This document shows, piece by piece, positions 1-8,364 of a stretch of 64,000 nucleotides of DNA. Within the stretch, counting starts at the first letter, position 1. The number at the start of each line of letters is the position of its first letter. The stretch is from CAYMRL01 sp964398985 (GTDB lineage: Bacteria; Deinococcota; Deinococci; Deinococcales; Trueperaceae). The stretch is taken from positions 1 through 64,000 of the forward strand of contig CAYNOS010000007.1 of the NCBI GenBank assembly GCA_964398985.1, given 5' to 3'. Under the pieces are notes generated by a model. The model did no database searches and was not told the DNA's origin. It saw nothing but the letters and a program-made list of their open reading frames with translations. The translations under genes and the position numbers were made by a program.

Positions 1-1
1 G

Positions 2-1132
2 GCCGACGACGGCGACAAGCTCAGCCTCTTCAAGCCGGGTGCCGCGGCGGCCGACGTGACCGTGACGCTGCGCAGACCCGCGCGCCCGGCCGCGGCCATC
101 CCGGCAAGCGCTTCCGCGACCGCTTCCGCGACCGTCACGGCTCCCGTGACGCCGCCCGTGCAGGGCGTTTCGCCCGCCGTTGCCTCGACCCCCTCCGAGA
201 CCTCGGTCCGCCCCGGCAGCGGTTCCGGCCGCGGTGCGTTCGGCCGCGTGCTGGCGGTTCCTGCCGCCCGCAAGCTGGCCCGCGAGTTGGGCGTCGACAT
301 CGAGGTCGTCACCGGCAGCGGCCCCAACGGCCGCGTCAGGGTCGACGACGTCAGGCATCACGTCGACCGCACCCCGGCAGCGACAGGCGGCTTCGTGGGG
401 CGCAGTCAAGCGTGGCCGGAGGGTGACGACGTCGAGGAGCGCACGCCGTTCCGTGGCGTCCGGCGCGCCATCGCCAACCAGATGTTGGCCTCGCACCTGG
501 AGACGGTGAGAACGCTGCACGTCGACGAGGCCGAGGTCGGCGCCCTGGTCAGCCTGCGCGAGCGCCTCAAGCCGCTGGCCGAGCGTCGCGGCGTGAAGCT
601 CTCGTACCTGCCGTTCGTCATGAAGGCCGTGGCGGCGGCCCTGGTCGAGTTCCCGAGCCTCAACTCGAGTCTCGACACCGATGCCGGCGAGATCGTCTTC
701 AAGCGCTACTGCAACATCGGCATGGCGGTCGCCACCGACAACGGGCTGATGGTGCCGGTGATCAAGGGTGTGCACCGCCTCAGCCTCATCGAGGTGGCCG
801 CCGAGATCAACCGGTTGGCGGCCGCCGCGCGCGACGGCAAGCTCAAGCCCGAGGAGGTCAAGGGCGGCACCTTCTCGGTCACCAACATCGGGAGTCTTGG
901 TGGGCTCTTCTCGTTCCCGATCATCAACGCGCCGGAGGCCGCGATCCTCGGCGTGCACTCGATCAAGAAGCGTCCGGTGGTGCTGCCCGACGACAGCATC
1001 GCGGCGCGATGGATGATCTACCTGAGCCTGTCGTTCGATCATCGGCTGGTCGACGGCGCCGAGGCTGCCCGCTTCACGAGCAGGGTGATCGAACTGCTGG
1101 AGACGCCTGAGGCGCTGTTCCTGGATCTCTGA
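2..1132 (+). CDS. 2-oxo-acid dehydrogenase E2 acyltransferase, 5'-truncated
   Basis: Lipoamide acyltransferase (E2) core of a pyruvate or branched-chain 2-oxo-acid dehydrogenase complex; it moves the acyl group from lipoyl-lysine to CoA in the cytoplasm. The frame is open to the window edge, so the N-terminal lipoyl domain is mostly missing; only its end (GDKLSLFKPG) is visible. A Pro/Ala/Ser/Thr-rich linker follows, then a peripheral subunit-binding domain (AVPAARKLAREL...GSGPNGRV) and the catalytic domain ending in the DHRLVDG active-site motif. A GTG at 56 would be an internal start, but the lipoyl-like residues before it argue that the gene begins outside the window. The E1 and E3 genes are not visible, so substrate specificity cannot be assigned. 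Downstream lie about 200 bases without a gene before the TrmB-type regulator. Confidence 0.9.
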   Translation, partial: ADDGDKLSLFKPGAAAADVTVTLRRPARPAAAIPASASATASATVTAPVTPPVQGVSPAVASTPSETSVRPGSGSGRGAFGRVLAVPAARKLARELGVDIEVVTGSGPNGRVRVDDVRHHVDRTPAATGGFVGRSQAWPEGDDVEERTPFRGVRRAIANQMLASHLETVRTLHVDEAEVGALVSLRERLKPLAERRGVKLSYLPFVMKAVAAALVEFPSLNSSLDTDAGEIVFKRYCNIGMAVATDNGLMVPVIKGVHRLSLIEVAAEINRLAAAARDGKLKPEEVKGGTFSVTNIGSLGGLFSFPIINAPEAAILGVHSIKKRPVVLPDDSIAARWMIYLSLSFDHRLVDGAEAARFTSRVIELLETPEALFLDL

Positions 1133-1274
1133 AGCCTGACTTGAGGCTCTGAAAGTCGAGCAAGCATGGAAGGGCTGCACCGCTTGATGGGGTGTGCTGG
1201 CCTGGCATCGTGCTGCCAAGCTTCACGAGGATGCTGTGGGGAACGGCCGGCGCGCTCAGTCGCGGAGCGTTCAT

Positions 1275-1304
1275 TTGACGCCCGCGCCAGTGAGCGCTTA
1301 GACT
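1275..1304 (+). promoter_or_regulatory. Candidate promoter of the TrmB-led cassette
   Basis: TTGACG (1275-1280), then 18 nt, then TAGACT (1299-1304) resembles a sigma-70 promoter. It predicts transcription from about 1311, giving a leader of only about 23 nt before the GTG start at 1334. Assigned by eye only. Confidence 0.45.
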
Positions 1305-1315
1305 CTGGGTAGTTT

Positions 1316-1331
1316 TACTACTGGAGTAGTA
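1316..1331. promoter_or_regulatory. Palindromic operator overlapping the regulator's ribosome binding site
   Basis: A perfect inverted repeat, TACTACT-GG-AGTAGTA, lies just downstream of the predicted transcription start and ends two bases before the GTG start at 1334. The GGAG ribosome binding site (1323-1326) is inside it. TACT/AGTA half-sites are in the style described for TrmB-family operators. Autoregulation is inferred. Confidence 0.55.
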
Positions 1332-1333
1332 GT

Positions 1334-2233
1334 GTGCCGGAGCATATAACCCTCGCCGCGCTACAGGAGCTCGGGCTCACGCAGTCGGAAGCCAAGATCT
1401 ACCTCTCGCTGTTGACGGGAAGCGCCGCCAACGGCAACCAGGTGGCTCGTCTGGCTGGCGTTCCCAGCGCCAAGGTCTACGAGAACCTCGAGCGGCTCTC
1501 CAGCCAGGGGCTGGTGGCGCAACTCGAGGACGGCCGCTACGTGCCCCTCGACCTGGAGGAGTTCCTGGCGCAGAAGCACTCGCGGATGAGCGAGGTCGCG
1601 ACGCTGCTGCGCGACACGGTGAGGCGCAAGCCGCACGACGTGCATGGCGAGATCCTGTGGCACGGCAGCGGTTATCGGGCGCTGCTCGATCGCGCCGAGC
1701 GGTTGGTGGCCTCGGCCAACGAAGAGGTGCTAATCAGCGCCTGGCCGAGCGAGATCACGCAGCTCCGCTCGAGCATCGAGGCTGCGCTTCGTCGTGGCGC
1801 GCGCGTGGCTATCCTGACCTTCACCTCGCACGCCGACGCCGGCGACCTCTTCAGCGGCCTCCTGGAGCACCCCGCGGTCAACGTGCACGGGCACGCCATG
1901 CTTCCCACCGTGCACTTGCGGCACGGCGACCACGCCGCTTTCGTGGTCGACGAGGTCGCCACTCTGCTCATGAACGGCAACGCGCTCATGGAGTGGGTGG
2001 GCGTGCGCACCACCAATCCCGCGGTGGTGCAGACGGTGGCCAACTTCATCCGCCACGACATCTACATCAACAAGATCTACGAGGAGTATCGACCCACGCT
2101 CGAGGCTGCCTACGGGCCCGACCTCGCGAAGCTGCTGGATCCGCACAGGGGCGGCGTCAAGGCTGGCGCAGCCGGCCGCAAGCGCAGCGGCGATGAACCA
2201 GGAGTTCCGCAACAGAGACACGACGAACCCTAG
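1334..2233 (+). CDS. TrmB-family transcriptional regulator
   Basis: Cytoplasmic winged-helix regulator, probably sensing a metabolite of the downstream pathway. Residues 10-65 form a MarR/TrmB-like helix-turn-helix (LGLTQSEAKIYLSLL, then VPSAKVYENLERL). Residues about 100-250 resemble the phospholipase-D-like effector domain of TrmB proteins. At 299 aa the length fits TrmB-like proteins. The GTG start is chosen because GGAG sits 7 nt upstream, within a perfect palindrome. The TAG stop is fused to the AGGAGG of the next gene, implying co-transcription. The C-terminal 25 residues are hydrophilic and look unstructured. The effector and whether it activates or represses cannot be read from the sequence. 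Confidence 0.85.
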   Translation: MPEHITLAALQELGLTQSEAKIYLSLLTGSAANGNQVARLAGVPSAKVYENLERLSSQGLVAQLEDGRYVPLDLEEFLAQKHSRMSEVATLLRDTVRRKPHDVHGEILWHGSGYRALLDRAERLVASANEEVLISAWPSEITQLRSSIEAALRRGARVAILTFTSHADAGDLFSGLLEHPAVNVHGHAMLPTVHLRHGDHAAFVVDEVATLLMNGNALMEWVGVRTTNPAVVQTVANFIRHDIYINKIYEEYRPTLEAAYGPDLAKLLDPHRGGVKAGAAGRKRSGDEPGVPQQRHDEP

Positions 2234-2244
2234 GAGGCCACGAG

Positions 2245-3513
2245 TTGAGTCGGCTAGCAGACGCCTACGGCGTAACGATCGGCGCGCCCTATCACGAAGA
2301 AGGACGCAGTGTTTCGCCTCTTAACTACCTGCCTGCAGTGCAAGAGAAGCTTCACCACCCCGTCAGAGTGAAGGTGCACGACGTGACCCTGCGCGACGGC
2401 GAGCAGACCGCGCGCATCGCCTTCACTCCCGCGGAGAAGGTGTTCATCGCCGAGCAGCTCGATGCGCTCGGCGTGCACTCCATCGAGCCATGCCTGCCAG
2501 TGACCGCCGAGGACAAGGAGGTGCTCAAGGAGCTCTCCGGCAAGGGCTTCAACTCCAAGATCGTGCCGCTGGTGCGCCTGAAGGAAGAGGACGTGGCGGC
2601 CACGCTGGACGCCAAGGCCGACGGCATGCTTCTCGAGTTCGGCATCAACCCTTACCTGCTGAAGTACGTCTACCAGATCACGCCCGAGACGCTGATCGAC
2701 ATGGTCTCGACCTTCGCGAAGGCGGGTAGGGAAGCCGGGTTGTACGTGGAGTTCATGGGCTGGGACGCTTTTCGCATCCCCGATCAGGACTACGTGCTGC
2801 GCATCTTCGGCGAGATCGCCGAGCGCGGCGGCGCCGACCGCGTGACCATCTCGGACACGTTCGGCATGGGTCACCCGTTCGCGACCTTCGAGATGGTGCG
2901 GAAGCTCAAGCAGCATGTCGGGGTCGACGTAGGCTTCCACATCCACAACGACTACGGGCTGGCCACCGCCGGCGCCCTGATGGCCGTTGCCGCCGGCGCC
3001 GACATGGTGCACACCTCGGTGAACGGCATCGGCGAGCGTGCCGGCAACGTCGCTACCGAAGAAGTCGCTCTCGCGCTGCAGCACCTGATGGGCGTGGACA
3101 CCGGCATCGACCTCCCGCGCCTCAAGATGGTGTCGGACGTAGTGGCGGAGATCAGCCGCGCCAAGCCCGCGCGCAACAAGCCGGTGGTGGGGGAGGGGCT
3201 GTTCGAGACCGAGTCCGGCATCGTGGTCCACATCCTCAACGGCATGGCGCGCACCCCGCTCGGCAGCAACTACGTCTTCCCGTACCCGCCCGAGGTCGTG
3301 GGCCAGGCTCCCAACAGCGTCGTGTACGGCCGCGGTACGGGCCGACACGGGGTGGCGGTGATGCTGCAGCAGCGCGGCTACTCCCCCACCGACGAGCAGG
3401 TGGGCGAGGTCACCGAGGCCATCAAGCAGGCCGGACTGGTCCTCAAGACCGGGCTGCCGGACACCGTTCTGGACGCGATCGTAAGGCGGGTAATGGAAGG
3501 CGGCGAGGCGTGA
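2245..3513 (+). CDS. DRE-TIM metallolyase, LeuA/homocitrate/citramalate synthase-like
   Basis: HMGL-like barrel enzyme of the family that condenses acetyl-CoA with 2-oxo acids or cleaves 3-hydroxyacyl-CoA. Visible motifs are the metal-binding VTLRDGEQ near residue 48, the HIHND metal ligands near residue 232, and NGIGERAGN near residue 260. At 422 aa it lacks the full C-terminal LeuA regulatory domain, so feedback inhibition by leucine is unlikely. The TTG start is supported by AGGAGG at 2232-2237. Its stop overlaps the next gene's GTG by four bases. In this cassette, with an importer, a hydrolase, a BKACE enzyme and a lactonase, a catabolic role is more likely than leucine synthesis, but the substrate is unknown. 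Confidence 0.8.
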   Translation: MSRLADAYGVTIGAPYHEEGRSVSPLNYLPAVQEKLHHPVRVKVHDVTLRDGEQTARIAFTPAEKVFIAEQLDALGVHSIEPCLPVTAEDKEVLKELSGKGFNSKIVPLVRLKEEDVAATLDAKADGMLLEFGINPYLLKYVYQITPETLIDMVSTFAKAGREAGLYVEFMGWDAFRIPDQDYVLRIFGEIAERGGADRVTISDTFGMGHPFATFEMVRKLKQHVGVDVGFHIHNDYGLATAGALMAVAAGADMVHTSVNGIGERAGNVATEEVALALQHLMGVDTGIDLPRLKMVSDVVAEISRAKPARNKPVVGEGLFETESGIVVHILNGMARTPLGSNYVFPYPPEVVGQAPNSVVYGRGTGRHGVAVMLQQRGYSPTDEQVGEVTEAIKQAGLVLKTGLPDTVLDAIVRRVMEGGEA

Positions 3514-4322
3514 GCGACACCTTCACCTTCATGGGCCGGCGCGTGCGCCTGGTGGACCTGTCCAGCACGCTGAGCAACGACACCCGGGAGTTCGAGCCCA
3601 ACGCCCACGACATCAAGTACGTGGACCACGTGCAGGGCATGGAACTCGGCGCCAAGATCATGGGCTGGGGCGACGACATGAAGAACCGCGTGTTCGAGCG
3701 GGGCTACGTGTGGTCGGTGGAGGAGGTGAAGCTGTCCACCCACTCGGGCACGCACGTGGACGCCCCCTACCACTACGGCCCCACCATGGCCGACGGCTCG
3801 CCGGCGCCGACCATCGACCAGGTCCCGCTGCGCTGGTGCTTCGGCAACGGCGTGGTGCTCGACATGCGCCACGTGGACCGCGAGGTGGGCATCACCGCGG
3901 CCGACGTGGAGGCGCAGCTGGCAGCCATCGACTACCAGCTCCAGCCGCTGGACATCGTGCTGGTGCGCACCGACACCGACAAGCACTTCGCTCAGCCGCG
4001 CTACGACTTCCGGCACCCCGGCCTGCGCAGGGAGGCCACCAAGTACATTCTCGACCGAGGCGTGCGGATGATAGGCATCGATGCCTGGGGTCTGGACCGC
4101 GCCTTCGACGTGCTGGTCAAGGACGTGCTGGCCGGCAAGTCGGAGTTCTGGGAGTCTCACTTCCTGGGGCTCGAGCAGCCCTACCTGCAGATCGAGAAGC
4201 TCGCCAACCTGGATCAGTTGCCGAAGGCCCACGGCTTCACGGTGATGGCCTTCCCCTACAAGATCCGCGGTGCCAGCGCAGGCTGGACGCGGGTCGTCGC
4301 CCTCGTGGAAGTCGACGACTAA
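3510..4322 (+). CDS. Cyclase/kynurenine formamidase-like metal-dependent hydrolase
   Basis: Member of the cyclase family (Pfam Cyclase), which includes bacterial arylformamidase KynB and isatin hydrolase; these use a divalent metal to open amide or lactam bonds. The signature HSGTHVDAPYH is at about residue 78 and supplies the metal ligands. At 270 aa it is longer than KynB (about 210 aa) and closer to cyclase-family members of unknown substrate. The GTG start overlaps the stop of the preceding lyase gene (GTGA), giving translational coupling. The next gene encodes a TRAP binding protein, so the substrate is plausibly imported by that system. No other kynurenine-pathway gene is present, so tryptophan degradation is not supported. 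Confidence 0.85.
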   Translation: MSDTFTFMGRRVRLVDLSSTLSNDTREFEPNAHDIKYVDHVQGMELGAKIMGWGDDMKNRVFERGYVWSVEEVKLSTHSGTHVDAPYHYGPTMADGSPAPTIDQVPLRWCFGNGVVLDMRHVDREVGITAADVEAQLAAIDYQLQPLDIVLVRTDTDKHFAQPRYDFRHPGLRREATKYILDRGVRMIGIDAWGLDRAFDVLVKDVLAGKSEFWESHFLGLEQPYLQIEKLANLDQLPKAHGFTVMAFPYKIRGASAGWTRVVALVEVDD

Positions 4323-4381
4323 GGGTCGTGGACGCTACCCAAAGCTCAGCAACAAGTACCAAGAAGGCAAAGGAGCCAGAA

Positions 4382-5446
4382 ATGACTAGCAGAATCCCCC
4401 GTATCCTCCTAGCGCTCGTGCTGGTGGCGGCACTCGGCGTGGCGAGCGCCCAGCGCACCATCACCATCAACCTCATCAACGGTCACGCACCCGTGTTCAT
4501 CTGGGTGGACCAACTGATCCAGTCCTTCATGCCGGCCGTCGACGCCGCGCTGGAGGGCACCGACTACCAGATCAACTGGAACACCTACTTCGGCGGCACT
4601 CTGGCGCCGGTAGGCGGCGAGCTCGAGGCCCTGGAGGCCGGACTGGCCGACGTGGGCATCGTGCCCACGGTCTTCGAACCCACCACGTTGCCGCTGCAGA
4701 ACGTGACCTACTACCTGCCGTTCGGCGCCACCGACCCGTTCGTAGTGGCTGACGTGATGATGGAGATGCACGACGCCATCCCGGAACTGATCGAAGCGTG
4801 GGAGCAGTACGACCTCACCTACCTCGGCTCCGGCTTCTCGCTCGACGACTACATGCTGATGACCACCTTCCCGGTCAACACGCTCAGCGATCTGCGCGGG
4901 CGCCGCATCGGCGCGCCGGGCGCGGCCGTGAACTGGCTCAACGACACGGGCGCCGTGGGCGTGGCGGGCAACCTGGCCACCTACTACAACGACATCCAGA
5001 CGGGCGTTTACGACGGCGTCGTCACCTTCGCCAGCGCTGCGGCCCCCGCCCGCCTCCAGGAAGTGGCCCCGTACCTCACCCTCATGAACTTCGGAGCGCA
5101 GTACGCCGGTGCGCTGGTGGCCAACGCCCCGTGGTTCAGCATCCAACCGCAGGAAGTGCAGGAGGCCCTGCGCCACGGCGCGCTCGTCTACGGCGAGTCG
5201 TACGCCGCCGCGCTGCGCGACCGGATCCAAGCCAGCCTCGAGGCGATGGAGGCGGGTGGCGCGACCATCACGCAGGCCAGCCCGGAACTCGTTGCCGAGT
5301 GGGCCAACGCCCTTCCCAACGTCCCCATGGAATGGGCAGCGCTGCTCGACAGCCAGGGCCTGGCGGGCTCCACGGTGCTCGAGGCGTACCTCGCCGGCAT
5401 CCGCGCCCGCGGCAGCGTACTCCCCCGCGCTTGGGACGAGGAGTAA
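4382..5446 (+). CDS. dctP: TRAP transporter substrate-binding protein (DctP family)
   Basis: Periplasmic solute receptor of a tripartite ATP-independent transporter for organic acids. The 354-aa protein starts with a Sec signal peptide (MTSRIPRILLALVLVAALGV, cleavage probably after ASA). The mature part has the two-lobe DctP pattern, including the TLSDLRGRRIGAPGAA stretch near residue 175 that carries the conserved ligand-contact arginine region. The ATG at 4382 is chosen over upstream in-frame codons because AGGAG lies just before it and a signal peptide follows. It sits 59 nt after the hydrolase gene and is followed by a strong hairpin before dctQ. The ligand is unknown, but neighbouring enzymes suggest a carboxylate or an amide/lactone-containing acid. 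Confidence 0.9.
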   Translation: MTSRIPRILLALVLVAALGVASAQRTITINLINGHAPVFIWVDQLIQSFMPAVDAALEGTDYQINWNTYFGGTLAPVGGELEALEAGLADVGIVPTVFEPTTLPLQNVTYYLPFGATDPFVVADVMMEMHDAIPELIEAWEQYDLTYLGSGFSLDDYMLMTTFPVNTLSDLRGRRIGAPGAAVNWLNDTGAVGVAGNLATYYNDIQTGVYDGVVTFASAAAPARLQEVAPYLTLMNFGAQYAGALVANAPWFSIQPQEVQEALRHGALVYGESYAAALRDRIQASLEAMEAGGATITQASPELVAEWANALPNVPMEWAALLDSQGLAGSTVLEAYLAGIRARGSVLPRAWDEE

Positions 5447-5469
5447 AGGCCAAGACCACACGACTTCGG

Positions 5470-5497
5470 ACTGGGGCCCCCTCCACGGGGCCCCAGT
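5470..5497 (+). terminator. Perfect 11-bp hairpin between dctP and dctQ
   Basis: ACTGGGGCCCC (5470-5480) pairs perfectly with GGGGCCCCAGT (5487-5497) around a 6-nt loop. There is no T-run, so it is probably a processing or partial-termination hairpin that keeps the binding-protein mRNA more abundant than the permease mRNA. Confidence 0.65.
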
Positions 5498-5520
5498 CCC
5501 ATTGACGGAGGACGATAGTA

Positions 5521-6099
5521 GTGAGACCCCCATCGGGTGTTCCGTTCCTGGATGGTCTCAACCGCGTCTACGGCTACATCACCGAGAGCTTCAACGTGAT
5601 CGGGACGGTGTGGATCCTGGCGCTGATGGTGCTGATCAACGCCGACGCGGCGGGCCGCACCTTCCTTCAGAGCCCGATAACCGGCGTGCCGGAGATCGTG
5701 AGCCTCTCCATCGTCGGCATCGTCTTCCTGCAGTTGGCCAGCGCGTTGCGTAACGGCTCGCTGACGCGCTCCGACATGCTGCTCAGCGTGCTGCTGCGGC
5801 GCTGGCCGCGAGTGGGAGCAGCGCTTGACTCTCTCTACAACCTGGCCGGCGCGGTCACGATCTGGTTCTTGTTGCAGGCCTCGTGGCCGCGCTTCGTCAC
5901 CGCCTGGCAACGTGGCGAGACCATCGGAGTGGTCGGCCGCTTCGTCATCCCCACCTGGCCCATCAAACTGATCCTCGTCATCGGCGCGGTGGCCATGCTC
6001 GTGCAGTTCTTGCTGTTCGCCGCCTTGGCGCTGGTGAGGGCGATCAAGCCGCCCGCCGCCGTCGAAGGCGCCGCGCAGACTGGCGAAGGGGCCGCGTAG
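5521..6099 (+). CDS. dctQ: TRAP transporter small permease (DctQ family)
   Basis: Four-helix membrane subunit that bridges the binding protein and the large permease in a sodium- or proton-coupled TRAP transporter. Hydrophobic helices occur near residues 25-45, 60-80, 100-120 and 145-170 of 192. The GTG start is preceded by GGAGG at 5507-5511. The stop shares one base with the GTG of dctM (TAGTG), so the two membrane subunits are translationally coupled. The C-terminus is an Ala/Gly-rich tail. Confidence 0.88.
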   Translation: MRPPSGVPFLDGLNRVYGYITESFNVIGTVWILALMVLINADAAGRTFLQSPITGVPEIVSLSIVGIVFLQLASALRNGSLTRSDMLLSVLLRRWPRVGAALDSLYNLAGAVTIWFLLQASWPRFVTAWQRGETIGVVGRFVIPTWPIKLILVIGAVAMLVQFLLFAALALVRAIKPPAAVEGAAQTGEGAA

Positions 6100-7403
6100 T
6101 GGGTCCCATCGAGATCGGCATCCTGGCCCTCTTGGCGATGGTGGGCCTCATCTATGCGGGCGTCCACGTGGCGATCGCCTTGGCCGTCACCTCTTACATC
6201 GGCGTCTGGCTGGTACGCGATTCCCAACTGTTGGCGGGACGGCTGCTGGCGATCGCGGCAGAGGAATCGATCAGCAGCTACATCTTCGGCGTCGTGCCTC
6301 TCTTCGTGCTGATGGGCATGGTGGTCTCCGAAGCGGAGCTGGGCAAGGACGCCTTCGACGTCGCGGCGCGCGCCTTCAGGCGGGTGGCCGGCGGCCTCGG
6401 TATCGCCACCGTCGCAGCCAACGCCGTGTTCGCCGCCATCACCGGTATCTCCATCGCCTCCGCCGCCGTGTTCACGCGCATCGCGGTGCCCGAGATGCGC
6501 CGCGCCGGCTACACCGCTCGCTTCTCCGTGGGTGTGGTGGCCGGGAGCTCGGTGTTGGGCATGCTCATTCCCCCCAGCCTCCTGCTGATCCTCTACGCCG
6601 TGCTGGCGGAGGAGTCCATCGGCCGCTTGTTCATCGCCGGCATACTCCCGGGCATCCTCCTGGTGCTCGCTTACTCGTTATTCATCGCGCTGATGGCCAC
6701 CTACAACAAGCGCTTCGTGGGCGACGTGACTGGCGTGGAGCTACCCGCGTTGACTCGGCCCGAGGTGCTCGTCAAACTGCTCCCGACGGTCGTCCTCATC
6801 CTGGTCGTGCTCGGCGGCATCTACGGCGGCATCTTCACGCCCACCGAGGCCGGTGCGGTCGGTGCGCTGGGCGCGATCGTCATCGCGGCCATTCGCGGCA
6901 GGCTGCCGTGGCGGAAGCTCTGGAAGGTGACGGTAGAGACCGGCCAGATCTCGGCCGCAGTGCTGTTCCTCATCATCGCGGCCAGCATGTACAGCCGCAT
7001 GCTCGCCCTCACCGGCGTGCCGCAGGCGATGACGAACTGGCTCGCCGGCGCCGACCTCGGTGTCTCCGTGTTCATCATCGGCATCCTCCTGATCGCCATC
7101 GCGCTCGGAACCATCCTCGATTCGAGCTCGATCATGCTGATCCTGGTGCCGCTGGCGCTGCCGGTGCTGGCCACCTTCGGCGTGAACCTGATCTGGTTCG
7201 GCATACTCATCACCGTAGCCATCGAGATCGGGCTGCTGTCGCCGCCACTCGGGTTGTCGGTCTACGTCATTCACGCGACCCTGCGAGACAAGACGGTGAG
7301 CATGAACGACGTGTTCATGGGGGCGCTGCCGTTCGTGGTCGTGATGCTGACAGTTCTCGCGATCCTCTTCTTGTTCCCGTGGATCTCCACGGCACTCGTA
7401 TGA
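6099..7403 (+). CDS. dctM: TRAP transporter large permease (DctM family)
   Basis: Large membrane subunit of the TRAP transporter, 434 aa and about 12 hydrophobic segments, the usual size for DctM. The start is the GTG overlapping the dctQ stop, giving MGPIEIGILALLAMVG; an upstream in-frame region belongs to dctQ in another frame. Characteristic stretches include GSSVLGMLIPPSLLLILYA and FTPTEAGAVGALGA. It completes a P-Q-M operon on the same strand as the hydrolase and lyase genes, so this transporter most likely feeds that pathway. Only 10 nt separate it from the BKACE gene. Confidence 0.92.
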   Translation: MGPIEIGILALLAMVGLIYAGVHVAIALAVTSYIGVWLVRDSQLLAGRLLAIAAEESISSYIFGVVPLFVLMGMVVSEAELGKDAFDVAARAFRRVAGGLGIATVAANAVFAAITGISIASAAVFTRIAVPEMRRAGYTARFSVGVVAGSSVLGMLIPPSLLLILYAVLAEESIGRLFIAGILPGILLVLAYSLFIALMATYNKRFVGDVTGVELPALTRPEVLVKLLPTVVLILVVLGGIYGGIFTPTEAGAVGALGAIVIAAIRGRLPWRKLWKVTVETGQISAAVLFLIIAASMYSRMLALTGVPQAMTNWLAGADLGVSVFIIGILLIAIALGTILDSSSIMLILVPLALPVLATFGVNLIWFGILITVAIEIGLLSPPLGLSVYVIHATLRDKTVSMNDVFMGALPFVVVMLTVLAILFLFPWISTALV

Positions 7404-7413
7404 AAGGCAAGCA

Positions 7414-8352
7414 GTGGCTAGGCAACTGAAGAAGACGATAATCACCTGTGCCATCACGGGCGGCATCCACACGCCCACCATGTCGGACGCGCTGCCCTAC
7501 AAGCCCGCGGACATCGCCCGGCAGGCGCTGGACGCCGCCGCTGCCGGCGCCGCGATAGTGCACCTGCATGCGCGCGACCCGGAGGACGGCCGGCCGAGCT
7601 CCGACCCGGAGGTGTTCCGCCAGTTCCTGGAGCCGATCAAGGCCGGCTCCGACGTGATCATGAACATCACCACCGGCGGCGGGCTCGGCATGACGCTGGA
7701 CCAGCGGCTGGCCGCCGCCACCACGTTCGAGCCCGAGATGACCTCCCTGAACCTCGGATCCATGAACTTCGCCCTGCACCCGCTGGCGGACCGCTACGAC
7801 GACTGGAAGTTCGACTGGGAACAGGAGTTCCTGCGCAAGTCAGAGGGGTTCATCTTCGCCAACACCTTCTCCGACATCCGGCGTATCTCCGAGAGGCTCG
7901 GGAAGGGTCTCGGGGTGCGGTTCGAGCTCGAGTGCTACGACGTCGGCCACCTCTACAACCTCGCTCATGTCATCGACAACGGCTGGCTCGAGCCGCCGTT
8001 CTTCATCCAGACGATCTTCGGCGTGCTCGGCGGCATCGGGCCGGACCCGGACAACCTGCTGTACATGAAGCGCACCGCCGACAAGCTGTTCGGTGACGAG
8101 TACGTGTGGTCGGTGCTGGCCGCCGGCCGCCACCAGATCCCGATGACCACCCAGGCCGCCATCGCGGGCGGCAACGTGCGAGTGGGCTTGGAGGACAACC
8201 TCTACATCGGCAGGGGCGACCTGGCCGGTAGCAACGCCGAGCTGGTGACCAAGATCCGCACCGTGCTGGAGGAACTCGGTATGGAGATAGCCACGCCCGA
8301 CGAGGTGCGCCAGATCCTGAAACTCAAGGGTAAGGAACGGGTGGCGGTGTAG
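7414..8352 (+). CDS. BKACE-family beta-keto acid cleavage enzyme (3-keto-5-aminohexanoate cleavage-like, DUF849)
   Basis: Zinc-dependent barrel enzyme; the family cleaves a beta-keto acid with acetyl-CoA to give acetoacetate and a new acyl-CoA. The zinc and active-site motif HLHARDPEDG lies at about residue 50 and an early TCAITGG strand matches the family start. Length (312 aa) is slightly above the usual 270-300 aa. The GTG start gives MARQLKK, only 10 nt after dctM. BKACE enzymes vary widely in substrate, so lysine fermentation should not be assumed: no other kam/kdd gene is present. Here it probably carries out the thiolytic step on the imported compound after hydrolysis or oxidation. Confidence 0.88.
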   Translation: MARQLKKTIITCAITGGIHTPTMSDALPYKPADIARQALDAAAAGAAIVHLHARDPEDGRPSSDPEVFRQFLEPIKAGSDVIMNITTGGGLGMTLDQRLAAATTFEPEMTSLNLGSMNFALHPLADRYDDWKFDWEQEFLRKSEGFIFANTFSDIRRISERLGKGLGVRFELECYDVGHLYNLAHVIDNGWLEPPFFIQTIFGVLGGIGPDPDNLLYMKRTADKLFGDEYVWSVLAAGRHQIPMTTQAAIAGGNVRVGLEDNLYIGRGDLAGSNAELVTKIRTVLEELGMEIATPDEVRQILKLKGKERVAV

Positions 8353-8364
8353 GTGGCGAGCTAG

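Noticed and set aside
3510..8352. Kynurenine or lysine-fermentation pathway
   Set aside because: Only a generic cyclase-family protein and a generic BKACE protein are present; no kynureninase, tryptophan dioxygenase, aminomutase or kdd gene is visible.
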